Shown in pieces: positions 31,151 to 39,688 of a stretch of DNA of 64,000 nt. This DNA comes from an uncultured Pseudomonadota bacterium. GTDB taxonomy: Bacteria > Myxococcota_A > UBA796 > CAJQPC01. Numbering within the stretch: position 1 is the stretch's first letter; every line of letters begins with the position of its first letter. Made by a program: the position numbers and the translations under genes. The stretch spans positions 18,510 to 82,509 of the forward strand of contig CAJXRZ010000021.1 in the NCBI GenBank assembly GCA_913060515.1, read 5' to 3'. Under the pieces are notes generated by a model that was not told the origin of the DNA, did no database searches, and saw nothing but the letters and a program-made list of their open reading frames with translations.

Positions 31151-32119
31151 ATGCTGTTTCTGCTGACAATTTTTGCCTGTGGCCACGCCGGCGATGACTA
31201 CGTCCCCAAGTCCGTAGAAGGCTATGAGGGCGTGAGCGTCTTGGGCGAGCTCACTCCGATGTCTCGCGACAACCTGCTCTCGACCACCGCCCGTCAGGAA
31301 GGGGTCACCTACGCGACCCTGACGCTCCCACGTGAGCAGCTCTTTGGTGGTGCAACTGCCAGCTTTGTCGCTGACGGCAGCACCTACTGCGTCGTGGTGG
31401 ACCCAGAGGCCGTCACCTGGAACCAGTCGGTGGACTTTGAGGCACCCTCTGAGACCTACATCTTCAAGGACAACACCAGCGACGACGGTGACCTGGACTT
31501 GTCGGTCGGTCTGAGTGCCAACTACACCGGCACCCCCGGTTACCAGATGGGCAACTTCGAGCAGGCCTACGAGGACTCTTTGGGTGCTCAGGTCACGGTG
31601 AACACCAACGAGTGTGTTCTGGTCGGTTCTCTGGGTCAGGTCGGTGCACACGCCGGTCGGGCGACTCCAGAGTTCTGCGAGATCGATACGACTCTGCATC
31701 CTGGCCGTGAATACACCATCGCCTTGGATACCTGGTCGCTTCCACTGGACGACGACCTGCTCTCCTTCGGATTGGTCGTCATTGAAGGAAGCTGCGAGGG
31801 CATTCAGGATCAGGCAAACGTGCCGGACTGGGAGTGTGTCATTCCTGCTGAGTCCTGCACCCCAGAGGAGGCTGCGGCTGACAACTGCAACGCGCGGGAG
31901 TCTAGCTTTGCGGCGATGGAGCTTGCGTACTGCAACCAGTTCCAGCACCTGTTCTGTGACTGTGCGATCAACCCCAGCGCCGACAACCCCTCGTGCAACA
32001 CCTGCGAGGGTACCGTTGGCTTTGCCCTGGTCGAAGACCAGCTCACCGTCAGCCCAGTCTGTGCTGCCGATGGCTACGTCGCGGACCTGAGCGTCTTGAA
32101 CCTCTGCTCGGCTGACTGA
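31151..32119 (+). CDS. Lipoprotein partner 2 of TonB receptor, Cys-rich C-terminus
   Basis: 322-aa lipoprotein (MLFLLTIFAC, lipid Cys10, no basic residue). The mature N-terminus is GHAGDDYVPKSVEGYEGVSV. The middle is beta-rich (FVADGSTYCVVVDPEAVTW). The last third has many Cys (WECVIPAESC, DNCNARESS, LFCDCAINPS, NPSCNTCEGT, NLCSAD), likely a disulfide-stabilised module. I do not recognise the family. It ends the operon; a strong terminator begins 28 bp later. Confidence 0.8.
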   Translation: MLFLLTIFACGHAGDDYVPKSVEGYEGVSVLGELTPMSRDNLLSTTARQEGVTYATLTLPREQLFGGATASFVADGSTYCVVVDPEAVTWNQSVDFEAPSETYIFKDNTSDDGDLDLSVGLSANYTGTPGYQMGNFEQAYEDSLGAQVTVNTNECVLVGSLGQVGAHAGRATPEFCEIDTTLHPGREYTIALDTWSLPLDDDLLSFGLVVIEGSCEGIQDQANVPDWECVIPAESCTPEEAAADNCNARESSFAAMELAYCNQFQHLFCDCAINPSADNPSCNTCEGTVGFALVEDQLTVSPVCAADGYVADLSVLNLCSAD

Positions 32120-32147
32120 AGGTCTGCTGCCTTTGGGCAAGAGAAAA

Positions 32148-32180
32148 GCCGGCTACCCCAAAGGGTGGCCGGCCTTTTTT
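32148..32180 (+). terminator. Rho-independent terminator after TonB operon
   Basis: GCCGGCTACCC (32148-32158), loop CAAA, GGGTGGCCGGC (32163-32173), one C, then six T (32175-32180). The 11-bp stem has a single G-T wobble position. AAAA at 32144-32147 upstream makes it potentially bidirectional, serving the convergent minus-strand gene ending at 32243. Confidence 0.92.
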
Positions 32181-32242
32181 GTCTCTGGGTCCATTGGTCG
32201 GGCGCTGGGCTCTCCCAACGCCCCCCTTCTGAGCCCCTCCCC

Positions 32243-33766
32243 TCAGCGCAACTTGGTGCTCAGGGTCGGTCCCCCTGAGGGCACCACGGAGCGAAGCCAG
32301 AGGCTGCTCCCGTCGCCCACCAAGCTCGCGTTGGCCTGTGGCTTGGCCTTGAGGGCCTCCTGACCCGGCTGCAGGACTGAGAGCTGCCCATCGGGGAGGG
32401 TCATCAGCACAGCGTAGTCGTCGTAGCCCAGCGGAAGCACGTCGCTGATGCGCCCCTCGCCAGTCGTGATGGATGCCACGGTGCCCAGCGGGGTACCGTC
32501 CAGAGCAAACCACTGGCCGCTTGCTTTGCCCTCTGGCTCCTCCAAGAGCACGAAGAGTGCCAGTCCACCTGGACGGCCTTCGCTGGCTTCTAGGACGGCG
32601 TAGCGGGAGGCGAGGGGCTGCTTTCCGTCTTCGGCTTTGACCAAGCGCTTGCCGGCACCGGGAAGCTCCGTGGCCGAGACGATGGTGTACTGGTCCAGGT
32701 TCCCCTGGTTTGGGAAGACCAAGCGCAGGTTGCCACCGGAGTCGATGCCGGTCTCAATCCACGCGGGCTGGCTCTCGTACTTGGCCAAGCTGCGGTAGGA
32801 GCGCTGGCCTCGGTCGCGCAGAGAGAGCACCATGAGCTCTCCCCCAGATCCCTTTGGGGCCGGAATCCAGATGGGCACGTGGAGTCCGCCATCCTTGTCC
32901 GTCGCTCCTTGTCCCAGCAGTTCAACCTTTGGGTAAGGGGTCTGGATCAGTCGGCTGGAGACGGGCTGACCGGCGCCCTGGAGTCGGGCGACCTGGACGC
33001 TCCGGTCGTCACGCTGCCAGTACACATAGCGGTCCCAGCGGGCCGAAGGCAGGGCCAAGCTCAGGATGGGGTCGGCCGCTTTCTCGGAGTGCATCAGGTA
33101 GTACTGGCCCAGGATGCGGCGCGGCTCCGTGGCGTCGGCCTGCTCCACGTAGACGTCGTAGCCTTTGGCGCTCTTCTGGGTCCAAGCTACTTGGTGGCCG
33201 GTTCGCTCGATGCCCAGTGGCTCGTAGTGAACGACCCCGGCTGTGGCCCGGACGGGCTCCACCACGAAGCTGTGGCTGGCCAACTTGACGGTCCCTGCCG
33301 GGTCTTCCACCCGGAGATTCAGGGTGTAGCTGCCGGCCTTGAGGGCGGCGGACTGGGGAACGTCCATCAGCACTTGCTTGCGCGAACGACTGGGGAGACT
33401 CCAGCTCTGACCGGGATCCTTGGCTGGCGCCGTGTTGTGGTAGGTCGCCTTCTTGCCCTTGGAGTCCAGGATCTCGAAGTAGACCAGCCACGGCCGCAAG
33501 GACAGGTCTGGGAAGCTCTGGGTCTGCTTGCCTGGGTTCTCCACCGTCAGGCGCACCAACATGGGCTGGCCGGCCAGATAGGCCGGGCGCAGGTCGGCGC
33601 TCAGTGTGGGCTTGGCAGCGGGGGCCTGCGCCTCATCACCAAGGGCAGGTGGGGTCTCAGCCGCGGGTGCCTCAGGGGCCGCTTCGGCCTTGGGCGGAGC
33701 GTCCTGGGCGAGGGCCAGGCTTGAGAGCGTGCAGCTGGTCGAAAGCAACGCGAGGATCAGGGTCAT
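32243..33766 (-). CDS. Exported beta-rich protein of unknown function
   Basis: 507-aa protein starting at ATG 33766; a longer frame to 33883 would run into cca and adds no signal. MTLILALLSTSCTLSSLALAQDA can be read as a Sec signal cleaved after ALA or as a lipobox (LSTSC). An Ala/Pro-rich linker follows (EAAPEAPAAETPPALGDE). A beta-sandwich-like region comes next (LVRLTVENPGKQTQSFPDLS, with SYTLNLRVEDPAGTVKL), and then repeated short beta segments that could form a propeller (GGLHVPIWIPAPKG, GNLRLVFPNQGNL). It starts 45 bp after the cca stop on the same strand. The function is unknown. Confidence 0.78.
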   Translation of the reverse strand: MTLILALLSTSCTLSSLALAQDAPPKAEAAPEAPAAETPPALGDEAQAPAAKPTLSADLRPAYLAGQPMLVRLTVENPGKQTQSFPDLSLRPWLVYFEILDSKGKKATYHNTAPAKDPGQSWSLPSRSRKQVLMDVPQSAALKAGSYTLNLRVEDPAGTVKLASHSFVVEPVRATAGVVHYEPLGIERTGHQVAWTQKSAKGYDVYVEQADATEPRRILGQYYLMHSEKAADPILSLALPSARWDRYVYWQRDDRSVQVARLQGAGQPVSSRLIQTPYPKVELLGQGATDKDGGLHVPIWIPAPKGSGGELMVLSLRDRGQRSYRSLAKYESQPAWIETGIDSGGNLRLVFPNQGNLDQYTIVSATELPGAGKRLVKAEDGKQPLASRYAVLEASEGRPGGLALFVLLEEPEGKASGQWFALDGTPLGTVASITTGEGRISDVLPLGYDDYAVLMTLPDGQLSVLQPGQEALKAKPQANASLVGDGSSLWLRSVVPSGGPTLSTKLR

Positions 33767-33810
33767 ACCGGGGGTGTCGTCCGTGCTCGTGGGGTGGACA
33801 GCATAGTCTG

Positions 33811-34983
33811 CTAAGGGTGCCTTTGGAGCCACTGGTCGGCAAAGGCCTGTGCCTGCTGGGGTGTAGACACCTGGCCGGCCCATTGAGATTCCCGCAGGGC
33901 CTTGAGGATTTGGCCCATGGCCGGCCCAGGCTGGAGCCCCAGAGCGCCCAGTTCTGCGCCACCCAACAGGACGGGCAGGGGTCCTTCGGCGACACCCAGG
34001 TCTTGGGCGCGCAGCAGCCCTGGCAGCGGATCCTCCCCCAGTAGAGCGTGGTGCAAGACCAAGGGCAAGAGCACGGGGAGGGTGTCCGCCAGGCGGCGCA
34101 GATCGGTGTCGGAGAGGGGCGCTTGGGCCTGCTTGAGGGACGGCAGCCAGTGCTTGAGAGGGGCCCCGCCGATCTTGTGTAGCCCCCAGCGTGCCAAGGC
34201 CTGGGCGGGCCGCTCGAGGCCCAGGAGCCAGGTTCCCCAGAGCAGGACTTCCTGGTGGGAGGGCTCGGCGAGCAGAGCCAAGTGGGGCTGCACCTGGGAC
34301 ATGCGCTCCGCCGCTTTCAGGCCATCGACCCTTGGGAAGACTTGAGCGCCCAGGCCGCTGTCGTGGAGGAGGGTGAGTCCTCTTGCGGGATCCACGGAGA
34401 GCAGGATCTTGCGCAGCTCTCCGAGTACACGCTCCGATGCCAGCTCCCCAAGCGAGGTCACCCGGATCTGCTCCAGCAGCTCGGGCGCCAGCTCCATCTG
34501 CTTTGTGCAGGCAAAACGCACGGCACGAAGAGCCCGCAGTGGGTCTTGCACCAAGCTCTGCTCGGAGACGGCGCGCAGGCGCTTGGACTGCAAGTCTGCA
34601 AGTCCTCCGGTTGGGTCCAAGGTCTCGCCGCTCAGGGGGTCGTAGTACAGAGCGTTGCAGCGCAGGTCCCGGCGCTGCACAGCCTGCTCCAGGGTCAGGC
34701 TTGGGTTGGGGGCCTGGCCATCGAAGGGCAGAGCCACGTCCAGCTCCTCCTTGCCGATGCGGAGCTTGAGCACGCCGAAGCTCTTGCCGACGGCGTGGGC
34801 ACGTCCGTGGCGCTGGAGCACGGCCAAGATCTTGTCTTGATCCAGACCAAAGACCTCAAAGTCCACATCCTTGCTCGGCAGGCCCAAGTGTAGGTCCCGC
34901 ACCCAGCCGCCCACGATATAGGCACGGCCCCCGGCGTCTGCGAGGTCCTGGCACAAGGGCACGATGGCGGGGTGAAGCTTCAT
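33811..34983 (-). CDS. cca: CCA-adding tRNA nucleotidyltransferase-like protein
   Basis: Class II poly(A)-polymerase/CCA-adding family enzyme (390 aa), which builds or repairs the 3'-CCA end of tRNA. The N-terminal head has YIVGGWVRDLHLG and SKDVDFEVFG (GGxVRD and the catalytic DxD acidic pair). QRRDLRCNALYYDP follows, then LVQDPLRALRAVRFA and the neck helices. The C-terminal tail is helical with LVLHHALLGED. Length is typical of bacterial enzymes lacking an HD domain. An A-adding or poly(A) polymerase paralog is possible, since these are hard to separate by motif alone. Confidence 0.9.
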   Translation of the reverse strand: MKLHPAIVPLCQDLADAGGRAYIVGGWVRDLHLGLPSKDVDFEVFGLDQDKILAVLQRHGRAHAVGKSFGVLKLRIGKEELDVALPFDGQAPNPSLTLEQAVQRRDLRCNALYYDPLSGETLDPTGGLADLQSKRLRAVSEQSLVQDPLRALRAVRFACTKQMELAPELLEQIRVTSLGELASERVLGELRKILLSVDPARGLTLLHDSGLGAQVFPRVDGLKAAERMSQVQPHLALLAEPSHQEVLLWGTWLLGLERPAQALARWGLHKIGGAPLKHWLPSLKQAQAPLSDTDLRRLADTLPVLLPLVLHHALLGEDPLPGLLRAQDLGVAEGPLPVLLGGAELGALGLQPGPAMGQILKALRESQWAGQVSTPQQAQAFADQWLQRHP

Positions 34984-35027
34984 GCCCCCAGTCTATTCAC
35001 CTTCGAGAGACGCGACTGCTCCTTCTG

Positions 35028-35777
35028 TTGACCAGCCTCAGCATGGCCGCTCCCCAGGTCAGGGTGCGCGCGGCCCTGTTGGTTCAAGCGCAGGACGAGC
35101 TGCCCTTGGCTGTGGTGGCCCGTACGGAGCGGGATCTGCGGGAGCTCTTGGAGGGCTCTGGGAGGTACTTGTTTGTGGACGAGATCGCTCTGCAAGCCAG
35201 GACGGGAGAGGAGGGTCCGGCGCTCTTGGCGCGCTGCGGCGAGGACGAGGTCTGCTGGGCGCAGCTTACCCATGAGCTGGCGGTGGACCAGCTGCTGGTC
35301 CTGGAGCTCAGCGGAGACTCAGCGGCGCCTCGTGCTGAGCTCTCGGTGCGCGATGCAGCTTGGCCAGAGGAGCCCCGCCGCTACCTGAGCGCACTGCCAC
35401 GTGGTGGCGGGGCCCCTCTGGAGATCTTGGAGGACGCCTTCTTTGCCGATGGTTCACTGCGCGTCCAGGCGCCCGTCGGGGTGCGCATGAGCCTGGACGG
35501 GGAGTCCTTGGGCGAGGTCGGAGGCCTGTTGGAGCTGCCGATCGTAGAGGGGGGCAAGCACACCCTGGGCATGGAAGACCAGACTGGCCGCAGCCACCTC
35601 TTGGTGGTGCAGGTGGTGCCGGGGCGAGAGACGGTGGTGGACTTTGTGCCGCCGCCACCTCCGATGGTGCGCCGCCGTTGGGGCCGATGGGCGAGCGGGG
35701 GCTTGGTGCTCGCCAGCGTCACGGTCTTTGTCGTGGGCCAACAGGCGCCAGGACGGGCGGTTGAGCCCGAGCGCTAA
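35028..35777 (+). CDS. Membrane-anchored PEGA-like protein
   Basis: About 249 aa from TTG 35028, but the start is doubtful. The same frame upstream reads RLLLLLTSLSMAAPQ, a good signal peptide, and stays open to at least 34995, where an ATT is the only near-start codon. The mature part begins QVRVRAALLVQAQDELPL. Residues about 145-205 look like a PEGA domain (VRMSLDGESLGEVGG, GKHTLGMEDQTGRSHLL). A Pro run (PPPPPMVRRRWGR) precedes a C-terminal membrane helix (GGLVLASVTVFVV). It is divergent from cca and convergent with the PP2C fusion. Confidence 0.72.
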   Translation: MTSLSMAAPQVRVRAALLVQAQDELPLAVVARTERDLRELLEGSGRYLFVDEIALQARTGEEGPALLARCGEDEVCWAQLTHELAVDQLLVLELSGDSAAPRAELSVRDAAWPEEPRRYLSALPRGGGAPLEILEDAFFADGSLRVQAPVGVRMSLDGESLGEVGGLLELPIVEGGKHTLGMEDQTGRSHLLVVQVVPGRETVVDFVPPPPPMVRRRWGRWASGGLVLASVTVFVVGQQAPGRAVEPER

Positions 35778-35798
35778 GCTGGGGGCTCAAGGCACCCG

Positions 35799-37307
35799 CT
35801 ATGGAACGCCTACGATCATCAGGGTGACGTTGTCCTTGCCGCCGCCGTGGTGCGCTGCACGCACAAGCTCGCGTCCGCAGACCCTGGGATCGGTGTACTG
35901 GGCCATGAGCTCGCGGATGCGTTCATCCTCGACCTCGCCCCAGAGACCGTCGCTGTTCATCAGCACCCGGTCGCCGCTCTGCAGCTCGATGCGGAAGATG
36001 TCGATCTCCACATCGCGTTCGGTGCCGACGGTGCGCAGCAGGATGTTGGAGTGGGGGTGAACCCGCGCCTCCTCCGAGCTGATGCGGCCCTGCTCGACCA
36101 TCTTGCCTACCAGGCTGTGGTCCTTGGAGACTTGGTGCAGCTCGCCCTGTCGGTACAGGTAGCCGCGTGAGTCGCCCACGTTGGCCATAAAGCCCAGGTT
36201 GCCCTGGACCAGGAGCGCCACCAGGGTGGTGCCCATGTCATTGCCCCGCGCCTCGGCGGTGCCCTTGACGGTGTTGTTGGCCATCTGGAAGGCTTCGTCG
36301 AGCAGGTTCTCCAGCTCGTCGGCTGGCATGTCTGGGCTCTCGGCCATGCGCTCGCGGGCCACACGGCAGATGGTCGCAGTAGCCAGCTCCGAGGCCACCT
36401 CGCCGCTGTCGTGACCGCCCATGCCGTCGGCGACGACGTACAGGAAGGTGTCGTCTGCCAGCTGAACCCAGCCCCAGTTGTCCTCGTTCAGAGAACGAGC
36501 CAGACCCACATCGGTCATCGCTGCGATGCCAGCGGGCGCTTCCAAATCTTCCACGCCATCAAAGCGCTTCTCAATTGCCCGTCCGAACTCCAAGGGGCTG
36601 GCGAAGGCACCCTCCTCGGTCATGGCGAAGAAGTCCCGCAGGTGATTGGCGTTGACCGGCGTGAACATGCGCAGCATGCGGCCCAATGGGCGCAGCTCGT
36701 GGCCGCGCTCGGCGTCTGGGACCGGGCCGTCGTAGACGCGTGCAATGTCTGGGTCAAAGAGCAGCAGTCGGTTCTCGCTGCGGCGCAAGAGCACGTTGGC
36801 GCGCGAGAGCTTGGCCAGAGTGATGCCCTTGTACTGGAGGCTGGCCAGCATGCCAGCGAAGCGTTGGCCGAGGTGGACCACGCCGCGTGCGGACAGGGGC
36901 GCGGCCTCGTCCAGCATCAAGGATTCGCCGCGGTAGCGCACCACGGAGCAGAGCACGCCGGCGTGGATGAAGCAGGCATCCGGCGAGAGCAGACCGGGGT
37001 GCTGCAGGCCCTTGTTGAAGAAGTCCATGTAGGGCTGGAAGCTGTCTTTGTGCCAGCGCACGCTCATCAGGAACTGCGTGCGGGCCTGGAAAGGCGTCTC
37101 GCAGCTCTCGCATGCATCGGCCGCCCGGGGGGTGTCCGGGTGTCCGCATTCCCAGCAGGGACGCCGCGGTTTCTCGGCCCGGTCATCGGTGACCAGGTAG
37201 AACATCCGCCCTTCTGCCAAGCGCACAAGGGCCTCGACACGGAAGTGTTCGCCGATCGGCGTTCCACTTTGGAAGGGGGCGGGCCTAGAGCGGCCTGGAG
37301 ATGCCAT
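35799..37307 (-). CDS. Pseudokinase / zinc-ribbon / PP2C phosphatase fusion
   Basis: 502-aa cytoplasmic protein. Residues 20-255 look like a protein-kinase fold with a zinc-ribbon insertion (Cys51, Cys54, Cys66, Cys69). The catalytic loop is degenerate (LAKLSRANVLLRR replaces HRDxKxxN) and DFG is replaced by DPD, so it is probably an inactive kinase. From about 258 a complete PP2C phosphatase follows: SLNEDNWGW, VADGMGGHDSGEVAS, DMGTTLVAL, NVGDSRGYLYR, MNSDGLWGEV and GGGKDNVTLMIV carry the metal-binding Asp residues. It probably reverses Ser/Thr phosphorylation by the nearby kinases, with the pseudokinase as sensor or docking domain (inferred). Confidence 0.9.
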   Translation of the reverse strand: MASPGRSRPAPFQSGTPIGEHFRVEALVRLAEGRMFYLVTDDRAEKPRRPCWECGHPDTPRAADACESCETPFQARTQFLMSVRWHKDSFQPYMDFFNKGLQHPGLLSPDACFIHAGVLCSVVRYRGESLMLDEAAPLSARGVVHLGQRFAGMLASLQYKGITLAKLSRANVLLRRSENRLLLFDPDIARVYDGPVPDAERGHELRPLGRMLRMFTPVNANHLRDFFAMTEEGAFASPLEFGRAIEKRFDGVEDLEAPAGIAAMTDVGLARSLNEDNWGWVQLADDTFLYVVADGMGGHDSGEVASELATATICRVARERMAESPDMPADELENLLDEAFQMANNTVKGTAEARGNDMGTTLVALLVQGNLGFMANVGDSRGYLYRQGELHQVSKDHSLVGKMVEQGRISSEEARVHPHSNILLRTVGTERDVEIDIFRIELQSGDRVLMNSDGLWGEVEDERIRELMAQYTDPRVCGRELVRAAHHGGGKDNVTLMIVGVP

Positions 37308-37414
37308 GGAGGAGAAAGCCTCGGGTGGTCTGAGCTGAGCGAAGTCGAGTATACCCAGGTTCCAGATGCGCGCAGGGTAGGCCCGAGGAGGTTGCCTGCG
37401 TTAGAGCGCAGCTT

Positions 37415-38593
37415 ATGACCTGCCCAGTAGACTTTAAGATCCATGCCCAGTCCGGCCAAGCCCGTGCTGCAACCCTGACTCTCGCTCGGGGGAAGATCCA
37501 GACGCCGGTCTTCATGCCGGTGGGGACACAGGGCGCTATCCGCACTCTGTCACCGGTTCATCTGGCCCAGACCAACTCCCAGATCATTCTGGCGAACACC
37601 TACCACCTGCACCAGCGGCCCGGCGAAGACCTGGTGGCCCGTCACGGTGGCCTGCACAAGATGATGGGCGTGGAGCTTCCGATCCTGACGGACTCCGGTG
37701 GTTTTCAGGTCTTCTCTTTGGACAAGAAGAAGGTCGAAGAGGACGGCGTGACCTTCACCTACGAGGTCGACGGTCAGCGCACCTTCCTCTCGCCCGAGAC
37801 CAGCATGGACATCCAGCAGAAGCTGGGTGCAGACATCGCCATGGTCTTTGACGAGTGCTTGGCCTTTGGCACCGAACGGCTCTACGCGGAGCGATCCGTG
37901 GCGCGCACGACCCGGTGGGAGCGTCGCTCCAAGGAAGCCCACTCTCGCTCCGATCAGAGCCTCTTCGGCATCGTTCAAGGCGGCTTCTGGCCGGACCTGC
38001 GAAAGCGCTCGGCGGAAGAGATCCAAGAGATCGGTTTTGACGGCTACGCCATCGGCGGCCTGAGCGTCGGCGAGGGGCACCAGAAGATGGTGGAGGTGCT
38101 GGACTACACCACCGAGCACATGCCCAAGGACAAGCCCCGCTACTTGATGGGCGTGGGGCGCCCCATCGACCTGGTGGAGGGTGTGGCCCGCGGCATCGAC
38201 ATGTTCGACTGTGTGATCCAGACCCGCCACGCCCGCAGCGGCATGTTCTACACGGACCGGGGCCGCCTCCGGGTCACGGACTCTCGCTACAAGCGCGACA
38301 TGTACCCGCCAGACAGCAACTGTGGCTGCTACACCTGCACCACCTTTACCCGCGGCTACCTGCACCACCTCTTCAAGGTGGGCGAGGTCTTGGGCGCCAC
38401 CCTGACCACCCTGCACAACCTGTACTGGTTCGCCGGGTTCATGGACCGCATGCGTCAGTCGATCTTGGACGATGAGTTCGAGAGCTTCCGCGCCTGGGTG
38501 CACGAGGTCTACCCCGAGAAGCCCGTGGGCCAAGCCCCACAGCGGCGCAACAAGCCGGGCAACAAGCGCGGCAAGGGCAAGGGCAAGCGCTAG
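37415..38593 (+). CDS. tgt: tRNA-guanine transglycosylase (queuosine pathway)
   Basis: 392-aa enzyme that exchanges the wobble guanine (G34) of GUN-anticodon tRNAs for preQ1. Visible features are ILTDSGGFQVFSL (active-site Asp), GIVQGGFWPDLR, YAIGGLSVGEG, and MFDCVIQTRHARSG with the nucleophilic Asp region. The zinc site is CGCYTC plus downstream His. The C-terminus carries a basic tail (RRNKPGNKRGKGKGKR) beyond the usual family end, perhaps for tRNA binding. It is divergent from the PP2C fusion. The stop shares CTAG with the convergent gene's stop. No queA is present in the window. Confidence 0.96.
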   Translation: MTCPVDFKIHAQSGQARAATLTLARGKIQTPVFMPVGTQGAIRTLSPVHLAQTNSQIILANTYHLHQRPGEDLVARHGGLHKMMGVELPILTDSGGFQVFSLDKKKVEEDGVTFTYEVDGQRTFLSPETSMDIQQKLGADIAMVFDECLAFGTERLYAERSVARTTRWERRSKEAHSRSDQSLFGIVQGGFWPDLRKRSAEEIQEIGFDGYAIGGLSVGEGHQKMVEVLDYTTEHMPKDKPRYLMGVGRPIDLVEGVARGIDMFDCVIQTRHARSGMFYTDRGRLRVTDSRYKRDMYPPDSNCGCYTCTTFTRGYLHHLFKVGEVLGATLTTLHNLYWFAGFMDRMRQSILDDEFESFRAWVHEVYPEKPVGQAPQRRNKPGNKRGKGKGKR

Positions 38594-39681
38594 TTCAGCA
38601 GGGCGATGACGAGGGCCAGAGCACCCATGGCCAGCGCCAGTGCGACCCCGCCAAAGAGCAGCAACATGCGGCTGGACACCTCTTCGGGGATGGGCATCAT
38701 CGAGGTCAGTGTGGTCGCGTCCTTGTCCGGGCCCCGGTTGGCCTCCGAGGGCACCGGGGGCAGCAGCGCGCCCATGCGTGGGCCTTCGCAGGCTGGGACG
38801 GGATCCAGAGGCTCTTCCGCCAGGACTTCTTTGAGGGCCTGAAGGGGCTGTCCCTGCTTGTCCCCGAAGCGCTCAGGGTCCAGGGCGCTGCGCGGCGGGG
38901 CCAGCAGGCGGGCCAAGAGCGCGCCGCGTCCTGGGACTTCACGCAGGTCCTTCTCCGGCAGCGTGCCCTCGACTGCGGCGGTGTGTGCACCGGATCGGGA
39001 GCGCCCAGTGGACCAAAAGTCCAAGAGACCGCCGCTGCTGGAGCGATCCGGCCCCAAATCCAAGCTCACTTCGTCAAATCCGGTGGACTGCCAGGGCAGA
39101 GGGTCACCCAAGGGCCCGGGGGTCCACTCTTTGGCCAGCTCGGCCAAGCGGGTGCTGTCGGCGGCGGGGTACTCGGTGGCCAGCCAGTCGAACAAGGCCT
39201 GGCCCAGGCTGTTCTGCCTGGAGAGCTTGGGCCGAGGGTGTCCAACAGGCCAGGTCTCGCGCAACAGGCGGGTCAGGGCTTGCAGATCCCGGTCCTTGGA
39301 GCCGGCCTGAAAGCGGCCTGCCCCCATCAGCACCGGCTTTCCGTCCGGCCCGACGACGACTTGGTTGGCCTCCAGGGCGCCGTGGTGAAGGCCGGTCTGG
39401 TGGAGGGCCTGCAGGGCGTTGTCGACCTCGATGAGCACCAGGGCCAGGTCGGCGGCGTGGAGCTTGGGGGCGAGCTGGTCCAGGGCGGGGCCCATGGGTC
39501 GGGACTCCAGCCAGGCCGGCAGACCGTCGAGCAAGCCGCGGTCCAATACGTCGGTCAGGCCCGGGTGCTCCGGTCGTCTGGGAGGGGGCGCGCCGGTCCA
39601 GAGGATGACCAAGCCGCCCTCTGCCGCTTGGGCCAGGGTGTGTGGCCCAGGGTCGCTCAGGGCCAGCAGCTCGCCGCTCAT
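38590..39681 (-). CDS. Membrane-tethered pseudokinase-like protein
   Basis: 363 aa from ATG 39681. Residues about 75-185 resemble the C-lobe of a Ser/Thr kinase: ALQALHQTGLHHGALEANQV parallels the HRDLKPxN loop but lacks the catalytic Asp (HGALEANQ), and VLMGAGRFQ stands where DFG should be. It is therefore likely catalytically dead. A long Pro/Ser-rich cytoplasmic segment follows. One membrane helix lies at the extreme C-terminus (LLLFGGVALALAMGALALVI), which makes it tail-anchored. It lies 7 bp after a lipoprotein gene. A scaffold or sensor role is inferred. Confidence 0.75.
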   Translation of the reverse strand: MSGELLALSDPGPHTLAQAAEGGLVILWTGAPPPRRPEHPGLTDVLDRGLLDGLPAWLESRPMGPALDQLAPKLHAADLALVLIEVDNALQALHQTGLHHGALEANQVVVGPDGKPVLMGAGRFQAGSKDRDLQALTRLLRETWPVGHPRPKLSRQNSLGQALFDWLATEYPAADSTRLAELAKEWTPGPLGDPLPWQSTGFDEVSLDLGPDRSSSGGLLDFWSTGRSRSGAHTAAVEGTLPEKDLREVPGRGALLARLLAPPRSALDPERFGDKQGQPLQALKEVLAEEPLDPVPACEGPRMGALLPPVPSEANRGPDKDATTLTSMMPIPEEVSSRMLLLFGGVALALAMGALALVIALLN

Positions 39682-39688
39682 GGGGCCC

